Of a stretch of 64,000 bases of DNA, positions 1 to 8,261 are shown piece by piece. The stretch's first letter is position 1. Every line of letters begins with the position of its first letter. Source of the stretch: JADGRF01 sp035274465 (GTDB lineage: Bacteria; Myxococcota_A; Polyangia; Polyangiales; JAFGIB01); the NCBI GenBank assembly GCA_035274465.1, contig DATEOF010000190.1:124001-188000 (forward strand), given 5' to 3'. The position numbers and the translations under genes were made by a program. The notes below the pieces were generated by a model. That model was not told the origin of the DNA and did no database searches. It worked only from the letters and a program-made list of their open reading frames with translations.

Positions 1-1
1 G

Positions 2-1465
2 ACCTCGTGTGCAGGCACGGCCTCGTTCGATATCAGCGCCGGATCGACCACGAGCGTAAGCGTTCGAATCCGCTGTCGTGGAGTCAAGCGAGTGGGCAGC
101 GTCATCGTCGACGGGGTCTTCAACATTTGCCCGGTCGTGAACGCCGTGACAGCGGTGGCCACGGGGACGGGCACAGGCTTCACGCTCACGGCAATTGGCG
201 TGGACGACGACGCGTCACCCGACCCGATCAGCTACCGGTGGTCCGCCTCCGCCGGGGAGCTGTCGAGCGCGAACACGGCCAATGCCACCCTCTCCTGCCC
301 GTCAGAGGGCGGCGACCTCCAGGTCTCACTCGAGGTGTCAGACGGTGACTGTGGTGAGACTGTGACTGTCGCTCGTCTGACCTGCGAGAGCGCAGGCGGG
401 ACGGCCGGGATGGCGGCTGCCGGCTCCGGTGGAGCGGGTGGCGACACCGGTCCGATCGCCGGCCAGGCGGGTCAGGGCGCAGATGCGCGCAGCCAGCCTA
501 TCGCAGAGGGAGAAGACGCGCTCATCGCCGCCTATCCTGCGAGCTCGGGCATCATCGTGGTGAGTGACTCCGGCGTACGGCTGTTCGACCGCACCGGCGT
601 CGAGATCGCTCACTGGGACGCGCCGCGACTCTTGAAGTCGGCAGCTTTCGACGGCGAGATACTGGGTGTTGCGGACGGCGCAATTCTCACCGGTCTCAAC
701 CTGATGTTGATGCCCGTCTCATCCGTCCAGCTGATCGAATCGTGCCACTCAGCCGTGCTGCTGAGCCGACACCGGTTCATCTGCGGACCTGGGAACGATT
801 GGGGCCGCATCTTCTATACGTATGATCTCGCGGCCGGAGCGCTGCTGGCCAGGTCCAGCATGTACACCTACAACGGGCTCCCGATGCGCCGCATCCCGGG
901 GTCCGACAGCTTCGTCGCGGTGTCCACCGACTCCAGCCCTTCCGACTACCATCTTTACAAGCTGGGAGCAGACGATGTGATCGTGTATGTGGGCGAGTCT
1001 CCGTACCACGGCGACTTTTCTGTCACGGGGACATATGCCTTCGACGGAGCGCCGCCCACCCACCTGATCACGCCCACTGGACTGTTGCTGTCGTTCGCAT
1101 CGCCCGGATGCGCACCCGGGCAGTCGACAGCGTACACGGACTGCTTCGTCAAGGACGGCGCACTCGGCACCTTGACTGGTAATCAGAGCTTCATCGCGAT
1201 GACCAATGAAGGCGGGACCTTGTACGGTCTCGTGAACAATCGAGTCGGCAGCGATCCCGCTCCGAGCTACCTGCTTCAAAGCATCGACGTCGCCACACGA
1301 ACGCTAAAAACAGAATCGGTACACGCTCTGGCGACGACGTACGTGTCGGTGATGGCTTTCGATGCTGTTTCAGGTCGAGTTCTGCTCGGCTATCCAGTGC
1401 AGTCAGGCGACGCTTGGGCGCCGGTCGTGCACGGCTATCGCGTGGAGCTACGGACGCTGGATTGA
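2..1465 (+). CDS. Secreted Gly-rich-linker protein, 5' end outside the window
   Basis: The reading frame is open from the first bases, so the N-terminus and signal peptide lie upstream; 487 codons are visible. The first ~130 residues look like an Ig/PKD-type beta domain with Cys residues (YRWSASAGELSS, VSDGDCGETV). A low-complexity Gly/Ala/Ser linker (GGTAGMAAAGSGGAGG) follows, then ~320 residues rich in short beta-strand patterns that could be a beta-propeller. Linkers of this kind recur in many lipoproteins of this window, so an exported, envelope-attached protein is likely. No catalytic motif is seen and the function is unknown. It converges with the oxidoreductase gene on the other strand. 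Confidence 0.75.
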   Translation, partial: TSCAGTASFDISAGSTTSVSVRIRCRGVKRVGSVIVDGVFNICPVVNAVTAVATGTGTGFTLTAIGVDDDASPDPISYRWSASAGELSSANTANATLSCPSEGGDLQVSLEVSDGDCGETVTVARLTCESAGGTAGMAAAGSGGAGGDTGPIAGQAGQGADARSQPIAEGEDALIAAYPASSGIIVVSDSGVRLFDRTGVEIAHWDAPRLLKSAAFDGEILGVADGAILTGLNLMLMPVSSVQLIESCHSAVLLSRHRFICGPGNDWGRIFYTYDLAAGALLARSSMYTYNGLPMRRIPGSDSFVAVSTDSSPSDYHLYKLGADDVIVYVGESPYHGDFSVTGTYAFDGAPPTHLITPTGLLLSFASPGCAPGQSTAYTDCFVKDGALGTLTGNQSFIAMTNEGGTLYGLVNNRVGSDPAPSYLLQSIDVATRTLKTESVHALATTYVSVMAFDAVSGRVLLGYPVQSGDAWAPVVHGYRVELRTLD

Positions 1466-1514
1466 GCTGCGCAAACTGAGGCTGCGGTGGATGTCGCGCG
1501 CGTCGCTGTTCCGC

Positions 1515-2603
1515 TCATGGCGGCAGTGCCCATGCCGCGCGCTCCTCTTCTGCCAGCTCAGGGGTGACGACACGGCCTTCGGCAGCGGACCGAAGCGCTG
1601 CATCGAGGACAGCCATGCACGTGCAAGCCTGCGCCGGTGGCACGGGGTTCGGTGCGCGGCCGTGGATGGCGTCACGCAGACTTCGGTAGTACTCCCGCTG
1701 ATCTCCCGGAAGCGCCGGCAGCGTGCGCGCATGCCCCGTGGCACCGTCGTGCAACACGGCTGGATCAGGATCGCTTCCCCAGCTGGTCGCGCCCGGCAGC
1801 ATACCTCCGCGGAGCTGTTCCTCTTGAATGTCCATCTTCTGCTTGACGAGGCTCGCGCGCTCGCCGTGGACGACGAAGCGCGCAGTCCCACCGGAAACCA
1901 GCATGCTCGCCCCGAGCGTTACGACACGTTCACTGTACCGCAGCACGACCTGCACGAAGTCCGTGCTCTGCCCGCCTGCGCGCTGCTGCGCGAGCGTCGC
2001 GCAGACGCGATCCGGGGCGCCGAACAGTACGAGCGCTTGATCGATCAAGTGCGGGCCAAGATCGTAGAGCAAGCCAGCACCGCGCCCTCCACCCTCGCGC
2101 CAGCGGTCTCGGACCTGCGGGCGAAAGCGGTCGATGCGCGACTCGAGCACTGCGACGCGACCCAGCAAGCCCTCGCGTACCGCGCGTTGGACCGTGAGAA
2201 AATCGCTGTCCCAGCGCCGGTTGTGAAAGACCGACAATACCCGGCCGCTTCTCGACGCTGCTGCGGCGAGCTGGCGCGCCTCGGCCAGCGTGACTGTGAA
2301 CGGTTTGTCGACCACCACGTGCCGATTCGCTTGCAGGGCCGCCGCCGCGAGCTGCGCGTGGCTATCATTCGGGCTGGCGATCACGACCAGATCGACCTCC
2401 GGGTGCCCGACCAGCTGCAGGGGGTCGGGCACGACTACGACGCCTGGCAGTGCGTCGGCCAGCAGCGCGCCCCGACGCGACGCGACCATCGTAATTCGGT
2501 AGCCTTCGGTGGCCCGGAGCAGCGGCACATGAAAGGTCTCTGCCGCGTAGCCGAACCCGACCACACCCACCCGGATTTCTGCCGTTCTGCGCAGCTCGTT
2601 CAT
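1515..2603 (-). CDS. Gfo/Idh/MocA-family NAD(P)-dependent oxidoreductase
   Basis: About 362 residues, the usual size of this family. The N-terminus has the Rossmann motif VGVVGFGYAAETFHVP, followed by VVIASPNDSHAQ and VVDKPFTVTLAEARQ, which match the family's substrate/cofactor loop (normally EKP, here DKP). Members oxidise or reduce sugars, inositols or related hydroxy compounds with NAD(P); the substrate cannot be told from sequence. An in-frame ATG nine codons upstream at 2630 has no ribosome-binding site, so 2603 is preferred because the domain begins a few residues later. The dioxygenase gene lies 65 nt upstream on the same strand and may be co-transcribed. Confidence 0.85.
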   Translation of the reverse strand: MNELRRTAEIRVGVVGFGYAAETFHVPLLRATEGYRITMVASRRGALLADALPGVVVVPDPLQLVGHPEVDLVVIASPNDSHAQLAAAALQANRHVVVDKPFTVTLAEARQLAAAASRSGRVLSVFHNRRWDSDFLTVQRAVREGLLGRVAVLESRIDRFRPQVRDRWREGGGRGAGLLYDLGPHLIDQALVLFGAPDRVCATLAQQRAGGQSTDFVQVVLRYSERVVTLGASMLVSGGTARFVVHGERASLVKQKMDIQEEQLRGGMLPGATSWGSDPDPAVLHDGATGHARTLPALPGDQREYYRSLRDAIHGRAPNPVPPAQACTCMAVLDAALRSAAEGRVVTPELAEEERAAWALPP

Positions 2604-2667
2604 TTTTTGTCCGTGGAAGGACACCGCCATCAGAGCGCGGAACGCGTTGAAACGCGCCTCGGCAAGG

Positions 2668-3465
2668 TCAGGCTGCGGTGGCCGTGAGGTCCTCCGTACA
2701 ACGCACGTTCAAGAACCAGACTGACCGTTCATGTGCGCGCGGAAACGCCGGATTGCTGTGGACGGTGGCGAGGTTGTCCCAGATGTAGAGTTCGCCGCTG
2801 CGCAGCTCGTGCGCCTGACGTGCTACTGCTGACTCGTCGGCCGTGCGCCACAGTTCGTGAAGCAAGGCGCTCGACTCGTCAGCATCCAGCCCAACGATCG
2901 ATCCTCGCACGCGATCGGGCAGCAACAGCACAGGCTCTGCCGTGCGTGGATGCGCGGCAACCAAGGGATGTTCGAACGCGGCCGGCCGCGGCTGTTGGAG
3001 AGTCGCGCGCCGATACTGTGCGCCTCGCAGCTTCTGCAAGCGGTGCTTTAGTTGCTCAGGCAGCGCACGATAGACTGCACGCATATCGACCCAAAGCATG
3101 GGTTCGGCCGTGGGTACCTTCCGCGTGTGCAGGATACCGTAGCTGGCCCAACCCGACTGCAGCACGTCGATGTGCAAGTTCTCGATGTACGCCCGCTGGC
3201 GAGGCCGACCATCATCGAGCTTCGCGGGCGCGCTGAAGTCTCCGACTGGCGGACAGCCTGACACCGTGCGCGTGCCGTAAACCTCCGGGGACTCCAGCTC
3301 GCCGAACAGTCGGGCCAGCGCAACGACTGCCTCCGCCGACGGCGGCGTACCGAGCAAGATGCGCGCGACCGCCGAGCGATCGAGATCCGCGCGAAAGCGC
3401 CGCTGCAGTGCGGGGTCCGCGCTCAAGTCACCCAGCTCGTTCAGCTCGATCGTGAAGCTTGGCAT
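2668..3465 (-). CDS. TauD/TfdA-like Fe(II)/2-oxoglutarate dioxygenase
   Basis: A 265-residue protein with the iron-binding triad of the TauD/TfdA fold: H98 and D100 in ENLHIDVLQ, and H236 in WDNLATVHSNPAFP. R247 (HERSVWF) is placed to bind 2-oxoglutarate. The family hydroxylates small molecules while decarboxylating 2-oxoglutarate; the substrate is not predictable. The open frame extends 48 codons upstream, but that part is low in coding character and runs into a comM-like fragment, so the ATG at 3465 (MPSFTIELNE) is chosen. It reads towards the Gfo/Idh-type gene and the two may form an operon. Confidence 0.8.
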   Translation of the reverse strand: MPSFTIELNELGDLSADPALQRRFRADLDRSAVARILLGTPPSAEAVVALARLFGELESPEVYGTRTVSGCPPVGDFSAPAKLDDGRPRQRAYIENLHIDVLQSGWASYGILHTRKVPTAEPMLWVDMRAVYRALPEQLKHRLQKLRGAQYRRATLQQPRPAAFEHPLVAAHPRTAEPVLLLPDRVRGSIVGLDADESSALLHELWRTADESAVARQAHELRSGELYIWDNLATVHSNPAFPRAHERSVWFLNVRCTEDLTATAA

Positions 3466-3556
3466 TGCGCGAAGACTATGCGGCGAGCGAGCGGCTGCCA
3501 ATAGGGGAACCCGAGCTCCGCGTTGCAGGCGCCGACAAACACCGGGGGAGGAAACG

Positions 3557-3596
3557 ATGGGCGTGGTCGCGAAGGTCGAGGCCGGTGCGCTCAGTC
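3557..3596 (+). pseudogene. Short 5' fragment of comM (copy 1)
   Basis: About 31 nt starting in GGTCGCGAAGGTCGAGG differ from the first codons of the intact comM (17053 onward) at three positions and stop at the same GCGCTCAGT where a second, longer fragment at 7.95 kb begins to match clearly. The fragment has its own ATG and a GGGGGAGGAA ribosome-binding-like stretch but runs out of comM similarity immediately. It sits between the dioxygenase start and the exonuclease stop. Confidence 0.5.
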
Positions 3597-4364
3597 GAGC
3601 TCGACCCACGCCGGTGCATGATCACTCGAATGCTCGCGCCCGCGTTCGTCCCGGTCGACCCCAGCATCACTCAGTCGCGCGGCTACGGGTTTGCTCAGAA
3701 GCAGATGGTCGATGCGAAGCCCCGCATCGCGTCTCCAGGCGTTGCGGAGGTAGTCCCAGAACGTGTAAACGCGCTGCGCAGGATGGCGTACGCGAATGGC
3801 GTCACACCAGCCCTGCGCGAGCAGCCGTGCGTACGCATCGCGAGCTTTCGGCTGCAGGAGGGCGTCATCCTTCCACGACGACGTCGCGGAGTAGATGTCG
3901 AAATCCGTGGGCACGACGTTGTAGTCACCCGCAAGTACCACCGGCAAACCCGTAGCGAAGAGCTCGGCTGCATGCGCGATCAATCGGTCCAGCCAGCGCA
4001 ACTTGTAGTCGAAGCGTGGTCCGGGCTGGGGATTGCCATTGGGCACGTAGAGACACCCCACGAGCACGCCCTCGATGGCTGCCTCGATGTACCGGCTCTG
4101 TTTGTCGTCCGCTTCGCCAGGAAGCGCTCGTCGCGTGATGATCGGCTGCGTGCCGCGCGCGAGGATCGCGACACCGTTGTTTGCCCGCTGCCCATTCCAG
4201 ACCGCGCCGTACCCAGCCTGGGCGAGTGCTGTGCTCGGAAACTTGGCGGTCTCCGTCTTCAGCTCCTGGAGACACACGATCTCCGGTTGCGCCCGTTCGA
4301 GCCAGCCGAGCAGCTGCTCCAGGCGGCCGTTGACGCCGTTGATGTTGTACGTGGCGACCCTCAC
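3591..4364 (-). CDS. xth: Exodeoxyribonuclease III (AP endonuclease family)
   Basis: A 257-residue protein of the exonuclease III/AP endonuclease fold, which cuts abasic DNA in base-excision repair. Signature blocks appear in order: VATYNINGVNGR, CLQELKTE (metal-binding Glu), VVLAGDYNVVPTDFD (catalytic Asp/Asn), RIDHLLLS, and the C-terminal SSDHAPAWVELD containing the catalytic Asp-His pair. GTG at 4364 is chosen because the family fold begins at once. An ATG at 4430 would add a 22-residue tail unlike the family and would overlap the divergent methyltransferase start by 2 nt. Length matches the family's usual 250-270. Confidence 0.9.
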   Translation of the reverse strand: MRVATYNINGVNGRLEQLLGWLERAQPEIVCLQELKTETAKFPSTALAQAGYGAVWNGQRANNGVAILARGTQPIITRRALPGEADDKQSRYIEAAIEGVLVGCLYVPNGNPQPGPRFDYKLRWLDRLIAHAAELFATGLPVVLAGDYNVVPTDFDIYSATSSWKDDALLQPKARDAYARLLAQGWCDAIRVRHPAQRVYTFWDYLRNAWRRDAGLRIDHLLLSKPVAARLSDAGVDRDERGREHSSDHAPAWVELD

Positions 4365-4428
4365 AGGACCAGCATAGACGAGTTGCACAACGCTGCCAGG
4401 CGACTCGAATTCTGGTTCAATCCCCTGC

Positions 4429-5169
4429 ATGACAGCCGATCGCACACAGCAGCATTCCGCGAAGCCCGGGTTGGGCGCCACGGTCGACACGGACGACGTC
4501 TCGCCGACGCCCGATGCCGGTGCACGAGAGCTCGCAGAAACTTTGCGCTCAGGCCACGAGGCGAACGACCAGGACTTCGATCAGTTCATGCAGTACGAGA
4601 ATCGACGCGTATCAACCATGTATTGGACTCCCATTCGCGTCGCGACTCGCGCAGCACAATGGCTCGACTACTTCGGAGCTCGCAGCGTCGTCGACGTCGG
4701 CTCCGGCGCCGGGAAGTTTTGTGTCGCGGCGGCCCTCGGTGGCAACTGCCAGTTCACAGGGATCGAACAGCGGATGCGATTGGTCGCAGCAGCGCGCGCG
4801 CTCGCCCGCACCTTCGAGGTGGAGGATCGAGTCGAGTTCGTGCAGTCGACGAGGAGTGACGGCGGCTGGCCTCAAGCCGACGCCTACTACCTGTACAATC
4901 CATTCGGCGAGAACTTGTACAGGTTCGAGGATCAGCTCGATGGCGAAGTGGAGAGCGGTCTCGATCGGTACAAACGCGAGATCGCGCACGCCGAGCGCTT
5001 CATCGACCAGGCGCCGCGCGGAACCCTATTCGTCACTTACAACGGCTTTGGCGGCCGAGTTCCGGACAGCTACGAGCAAGTCGCAATCGACCGTGACCAT
5101 CCGTTCGAGCTTCGGATGTGGCGCAAAGCACGCCAAACCAGCAGCGGTCGCGTGTGGAGGAGCGGCTGA
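4429..5169 (+). CDS. Class I SAM-dependent methyltransferase
   Basis: A 246-residue protein with the SAM-binding motif VVDVGSGAGKFC around residue 90 and the acidic strand-2 end FTGIEQRMRLV. A distinctive YLYNPFGENLYRFEDQLD block follows. The first ~45 residues are low complexity. The acceptor is unknown. A decayed, internally deleted copy of the C-terminal third of this gene lies at 12.2 kb on the other strand, showing past duplication. The gene is divergent from exonuclease III. The 139 bp that follow hold no gene and separate it from the glycosidase pair. Confidence 0.85.
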   Translation: MTADRTQQHSAKPGLGATVDTDDVSPTPDAGARELAETLRSGHEANDQDFDQFMQYENRRVSTMYWTPIRVATRAAQWLDYFGARSVVDVGSGAGKFCVAAALGGNCQFTGIEQRMRLVAAARALARTFEVEDRVEFVQSTRSDGGWPQADAYYLYNPFGENLYRFEDQLDGEVESGLDRYKREIAHAERFIDQAPRGTLFVTYNGFGGRVPDSYEQVAIDRDHPFELRMWRKARQTSSGRVWRSG

Positions 5170-5308
5170 GCTCGTCCCGCCCCGCCGCACTTGCTGGCCC
5201 AGCGACATGTACCAATCCCAGGACTCGAGATTCGGAAGATTTGGCGCGCTACAGCGAGCTATGTGACCGCTATCGCCCGCTCCGCGTCACTTATGCGCCA
5301 GGAGGAGC

Positions 5309-6670
5309 GTGAGTTTGCCCTTTGCCATCCTCGTCCTGTCGGTCGCGCTCGGTGCCTGCTCCGTGAGCGAACGCAGGCCATCGAGCAATGAAGCGGCGCA
5401 CGGCGGCACCGGCGCTGTCGAAGCGGTCGCCACGGATGCCAGTGCGGCCATGGCCGGCGGCGCTGGCGCAGGTGGTGCTGGTGGCGCGCAGTCAGACACG
5501 GCGCGTCCCGCGGGCTCACCTGCAGCCGCTGGCGGCAGCGGTGCTGCCGGGTCGCCGCGTGGCCCCGATGCTTCGACGCAGCAGCGCGATGCTTCCGCGC
5601 CCGAACGCCCCGACGCCGGCGATGGCTTGCTCGACGCGTCGATGCACGACGCGTCGTCAGGCTCACGCTGCTCTGGGCCGACCGGTACCTTCTCGGGCGA
5701 GCTTGCGGCCGGGATTCGCTTCCTGGACAGCGAAGGCAACCCGGTCAACGCGCACGGCGGAGGCATCCTGCGCGAAGGCGACACATTCTACCTGCACGGT
5801 GAGTTCTTCTCGAGCACCAGCACCGACAACAACTTCAACGGCTTCTCGCTCTACTCGTCGCAAGATCTCGCCCACTGGCACAATGAAGGCATCATTTTGG
5901 CGCGCCAGCCGGACGGCGAGCTCGGTCCGAACCGCAAAGGCGAACGACCGCACATCATCAAGTGCCCGAGCAGCGGCGAGTTCGTGCTCTACGCACACGC
6001 CGCTTCGGCCGACTATCAAACCGACAAAGAAGTGGTCTACGCGACGTCGAACACGATCACCGGGCAATACCGCTATCGGGGCCCGCTCCAGAACGACCGC
6101 GGCCAGATCGCGGCTCACAGCGACATGAGCGCGTTTGCCGATGAGACCGGTGCATACGTGCTGACTGAAGGCGGACATGTCTACACGCTCGCGAGCGATT
6201 GTCACAGCTGGCTGTCCGACAAGTCCGTTCCCCAAGTCAACGGCGACTCGGGCGGCGCGGAATCGCCCACCATCTTCAAGGCCCAAGACACTTACTATTG
6301 GATCGGGTCGTACAAGACAGGCTGGCGCGCCAACAACAACTTCTATGCGACGGCGCCGGCGATGACAGGCCCGTGGACTCACCAGGGATTTCTCGCGCCG
6401 GTCCGCGACCCGAGCAACAATCTCTCCGACGAACGTACCTGGCTTTCACAGAGCACCTGGGTACAACCGGTCACCGGTTGCACGGGCACAGTGTTCGTCT
6501 ACTGGGGCGACCACTGGGATGGCAACCTCGACACGAAAGCCCCGGGCAAGCACAACGCGCTCGCGACCTACGTATTTCAGCCGCTGATCTTCGACGCAAA
6601 GAAGATCTCGCTGCCCGAGTATCACGCTAGCTGGAGGCTCGATGTCGGCGCGGGCAGCTGGTCGCCATGA
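5309..6670 (+). CDS. GH43-like five-bladed propeller glycosidase, lipoprotein
   Basis: 453 residues. The N-terminus is a lipoprotein signal (LSVALGAC, modified Cys near residue 17), followed by ~95 residues of Gly/Ala/Asp-rich linker. From residue ~125 the sequence resembles GH43-type beta-propeller glycosidases: NAHGGGILREGDTFYLHGE, GFSLYSSQDLAHWHNEG, GERPHIIKCPSSGEF, GGAESPTIFKAQDTYYWIGS. GH43 enzymes remove arabinose, xylose or galactose residues from plant-type polymers; the specificity here is not determinable. GTG at 5309 follows AGGAGG by 3 nt; an in-frame TTG at 5315 would give better spacing. The stop overlaps the next start (ATGA), so the two glycosidases are translationally coupled. 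Confidence 0.85.
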   Translation: MSLPFAILVLSVALGACSVSERRPSSNEAAHGGTGAVEAVATDASAAMAGGAGAGGAGGAQSDTARPAGSPAAAGGSGAAGSPRGPDASTQQRDASAPERPDAGDGLLDASMHDASSGSRCSGPTGTFSGELAAGIRFLDSEGNPVNAHGGGILREGDTFYLHGEFFSSTSTDNNFNGFSLYSSQDLAHWHNEGIILARQPDGELGPNRKGERPHIIKCPSSGEFVLYAHAASADYQTDKEVVYATSNTITGQYRYRGPLQNDRGQIAAHSDMSAFADETGAYVLTEGGHVYTLASDCHSWLSDKSVPQVNGDSGGAESPTIFKAQDTYYWIGSYKTGWRANNNFYATAPAMTGPWTHQGFLAPVRDPSNNLSDERTWLSQSTWVQPVTGCTGTVFVYWGDHWDGNLDTKAPGKHNALATYVFQPLIFDAKKISLPEYHASWRLDVGAGSWSP

Positions 6671-7731
6671 ATCGAGCGCGCGTGCTCGGAATGCGGTGTG
6701 TGCGAGCGGCTTGGTTGGTTTGGGTCGCGCTGGGATGCAATGGGGCCGGCGCGGGGATGGTTCCTGCAGCTGGGGGCGGCGCGGCGGGGTCTCTGGAGTC
6801 GGCCTCGGGTTCGGGTGCAGCGGGAGGAGAGGCTGGACGGCCTGCGACTGGCAGCGGCGGCGTGGCCGGCGTGATGACGAGCGCTGCGGCTGGTCGTGGC
6901 GGGATGGCTGGCGCTGCTATTGCAGCCGGGAGCGCCGGTGTCGCCGGAGCGGCGATGCCTGCAGCCGGCAGCGGCGGGATGAAGTCGGGCATGCAACCGT
7001 ACAAAGGCGTAGCGAACTCGCCTTGTGCGGCGCGAACCATGTTGAATGTGGCCTGGTATTACAACTGGATGCAGAGCGAGAGCGAGCCTTGCTCCGACGC
7101 CAAGGGTGGGAAGTTCGTGCCGATGATCTGGGGGCACACCGGCGATGAGCAGAACGCCGCAGCCATTCAGCGCTCGATCACTTCATTCGTCGGCAAGGGT
7201 TACGATTTCGTACTCGGCTTCAACGAGCCCGACAACTCCAGTCAGTCCAACATTCCGGTCGCAAAAGCCATCGAGCTCTGGCCGGCGTTCGACAACCCGG
7301 CGATCCAGATCGGCAGTCCCGGTACCGCTGCCAACGCAAACCCCGGCCAAGCCTGGTTCAAAGACTTCATGAACCAGCTCGGCGCGAACACGAAACTGGA
7401 TGTCGACTTCCTGGCCATCCACTGGTACGGCTGGAACGCAGGGTCGTGCGACGCCAAGGCCTCGCAGCTCGAGAGCTATCTCAAGTGGGCGGAAGCATTC
7501 CCGGGGAATCGTCCGATCTGGATCACCGAGTGGGGCTGCCTGAACCAAAGCGCGCCCGACGCTGCGACGGTGGTCGCGTTCTACAAAGCCGCGGTGGCCA
7601 TGTTCGCCAAACATCCGCGGCTCGAACGTTACGCGTGGTATCCGTGGGCGACCCACTGCGGTCTGAACAACAAGGACGGTAGCTTGAGCGAGCTCGGTCA
7701 AGCGTACGCCGACGCACCGGCGTACCGCTAA
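6667..7731 (+). CDS. GH128-like glycosyl hydrolase (catalytic core), lipoprotein
   Basis: 354 residues: a lipoprotein signal with lipobox Cys at 24 (WVALGCNGAG), a ~85-residue Gly/Ala/Met linker, then a TIM-barrel core. Two conserved Glu blocks fit the family's acid/base and nucleophile: E187 in LGFNEPDNSSQ and E288 in IWITEWGC. FLAIHWYGWNAG and RYAWYPWATHCG are also typical. GH128 members cleave beta-1,3-glucan. With the GH43-like partner just upstream (4-nt overlap), this looks like a surface-tethered polysaccharide-degrading pair. No transporter is linked. Confidence 0.85.
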   Translation: MNRARVLGMRCVRAAWLVWVALGCNGAGAGMVPAAGGGAAGSLESASGSGAAGGEAGRPATGSGGVAGVMTSAAAGRGGMAGAAIAAGSAGVAGAAMPAAGSGGMKSGMQPYKGVANSPCAARTMLNVAWYYNWMQSESEPCSDAKGGKFVPMIWGHTGDEQNAAAIQRSITSFVGKGYDFVLGFNEPDNSSQSNIPVAKAIELWPAFDNPAIQIGSPGTAANANPGQAWFKDFMNQLGANTKLDVDFLAIHWYGWNAGSCDAKASQLESYLKWAEAFPGNRPIWITEWGCLNQSAPDAATVVAFYKAAVAMFAKHPRLERYAWYPWATHCGLNNKDGSLSELGQAYADAPAYR

Positions 7732-7803
7732 GCGTTTTGAGCCTCGTCGAGTCGCGACTAAGCGGATCACTCGACCTCCTGCGTTGCCAACGCATCTGAA
7801 AAC

Positions 7804-7944
7804 GCGGGTCACCCGCTCTTTTCGACGCTTCGGCGGTGTTTGAAGGCGGGTCACCCGCCCTGTATCGCTTCCCAGGATTGTGAGAGGGCGGGTCACCCGC
7901 CCCTTCGAGCCCTCAGGGGCTTCTGAGAGCGGGTGACCCGCTCT
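7804..7944. repeat. Four-copy palindrome array, 42-bp period
   Basis: Four near-perfect palindromes built on GCGGGTSACCCGC have centres near 7810, 7852, 7894 and 7935, giving spacings of 42, 42 and 41 bp, close to four helical turns. Arms lengthen from 6-7 bp in copy 1 to 9 bp in copies 3 and 4 (AGAGCGGGTGACCCGCTCT in copy 4). Each copy is preceded by a TGAAA/TGAGAG-like stretch, so the true unit is a ~42-bp tandem repeat. It lies between the GH128 stop and a comM relic. A regulator-binding array, a repetitive extragenic palindrome cluster and a set of transcript hairpins are all possible. Confidence 0.75.
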
Positions 7945-8135
7945 GCGCGAAGACCGCTGCGCTCAGTGGCATCGCTACTTGGGGGTCGTCGTCGAGGTGA
8001 GTGAAACTCGCGGGTTGCCCGGGTTGGATGTCGTCGGCCAAGCCGAGGCGAGTTTGCGTGAGTGTGTTGCGCGCGGGTGCTGGCGGCGTTGCACAACGGC
8101 GGGTTCAAGCTGCCGGAGCGGCGGTATGCCGACGC
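7945..8135 (+). pseudogene. 5' fragment of comM (copy 2), decayed
   Basis: This stretch aligns along ~170 bp with codons 10-65 of the intact comM at 17.05 kb: GCGCTCAGTGGCATCGCT, GTCGTCGTCGAGGTGAGTG, GGCGAGTTTGCG and AACGGCGGGTTCAAGCTGCC are shared. Small deletions and substitutions break the frame, including a shortened CGCGGGTGCTGG region. Similarity ends near 8135, and the sequence from there to 8261 is not comM. The only long intact copy is at 17.05 kb, so this is a relic of duplication or imprecise recombination. Confidence 0.75.
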
Positions 8136-8261
8136 GAGCGTCACGCAGATGGCGCAGAGGTTGGGCGGGTTGCTCGGGCGGGCCGAGACCAACCGAGACA
8201 CACACGTCTGACCTCCGCACACGCCATGACTCCTGGAGGTGGCCTCTGTACGATCTAACAA

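Noticed and set aside
1362..2687. 441-codon plus frame over the Gfo/Idh-type gene
   Set aside because: Antisense; the minus strand has a clear Rossmann motif and family order.
3459..4859. 466-codon plus frame across the exonuclease gene
   Set aside because: Antisense shadow of exonuclease III running into the methyltransferase gene; no recognisable domain.
7804..7944. CRISPR array
   Set aside because: Four palindromes with 42-bp period, but the repeats are short (~15-19 bp), the spacers are similar to each other and no cas gene is present.
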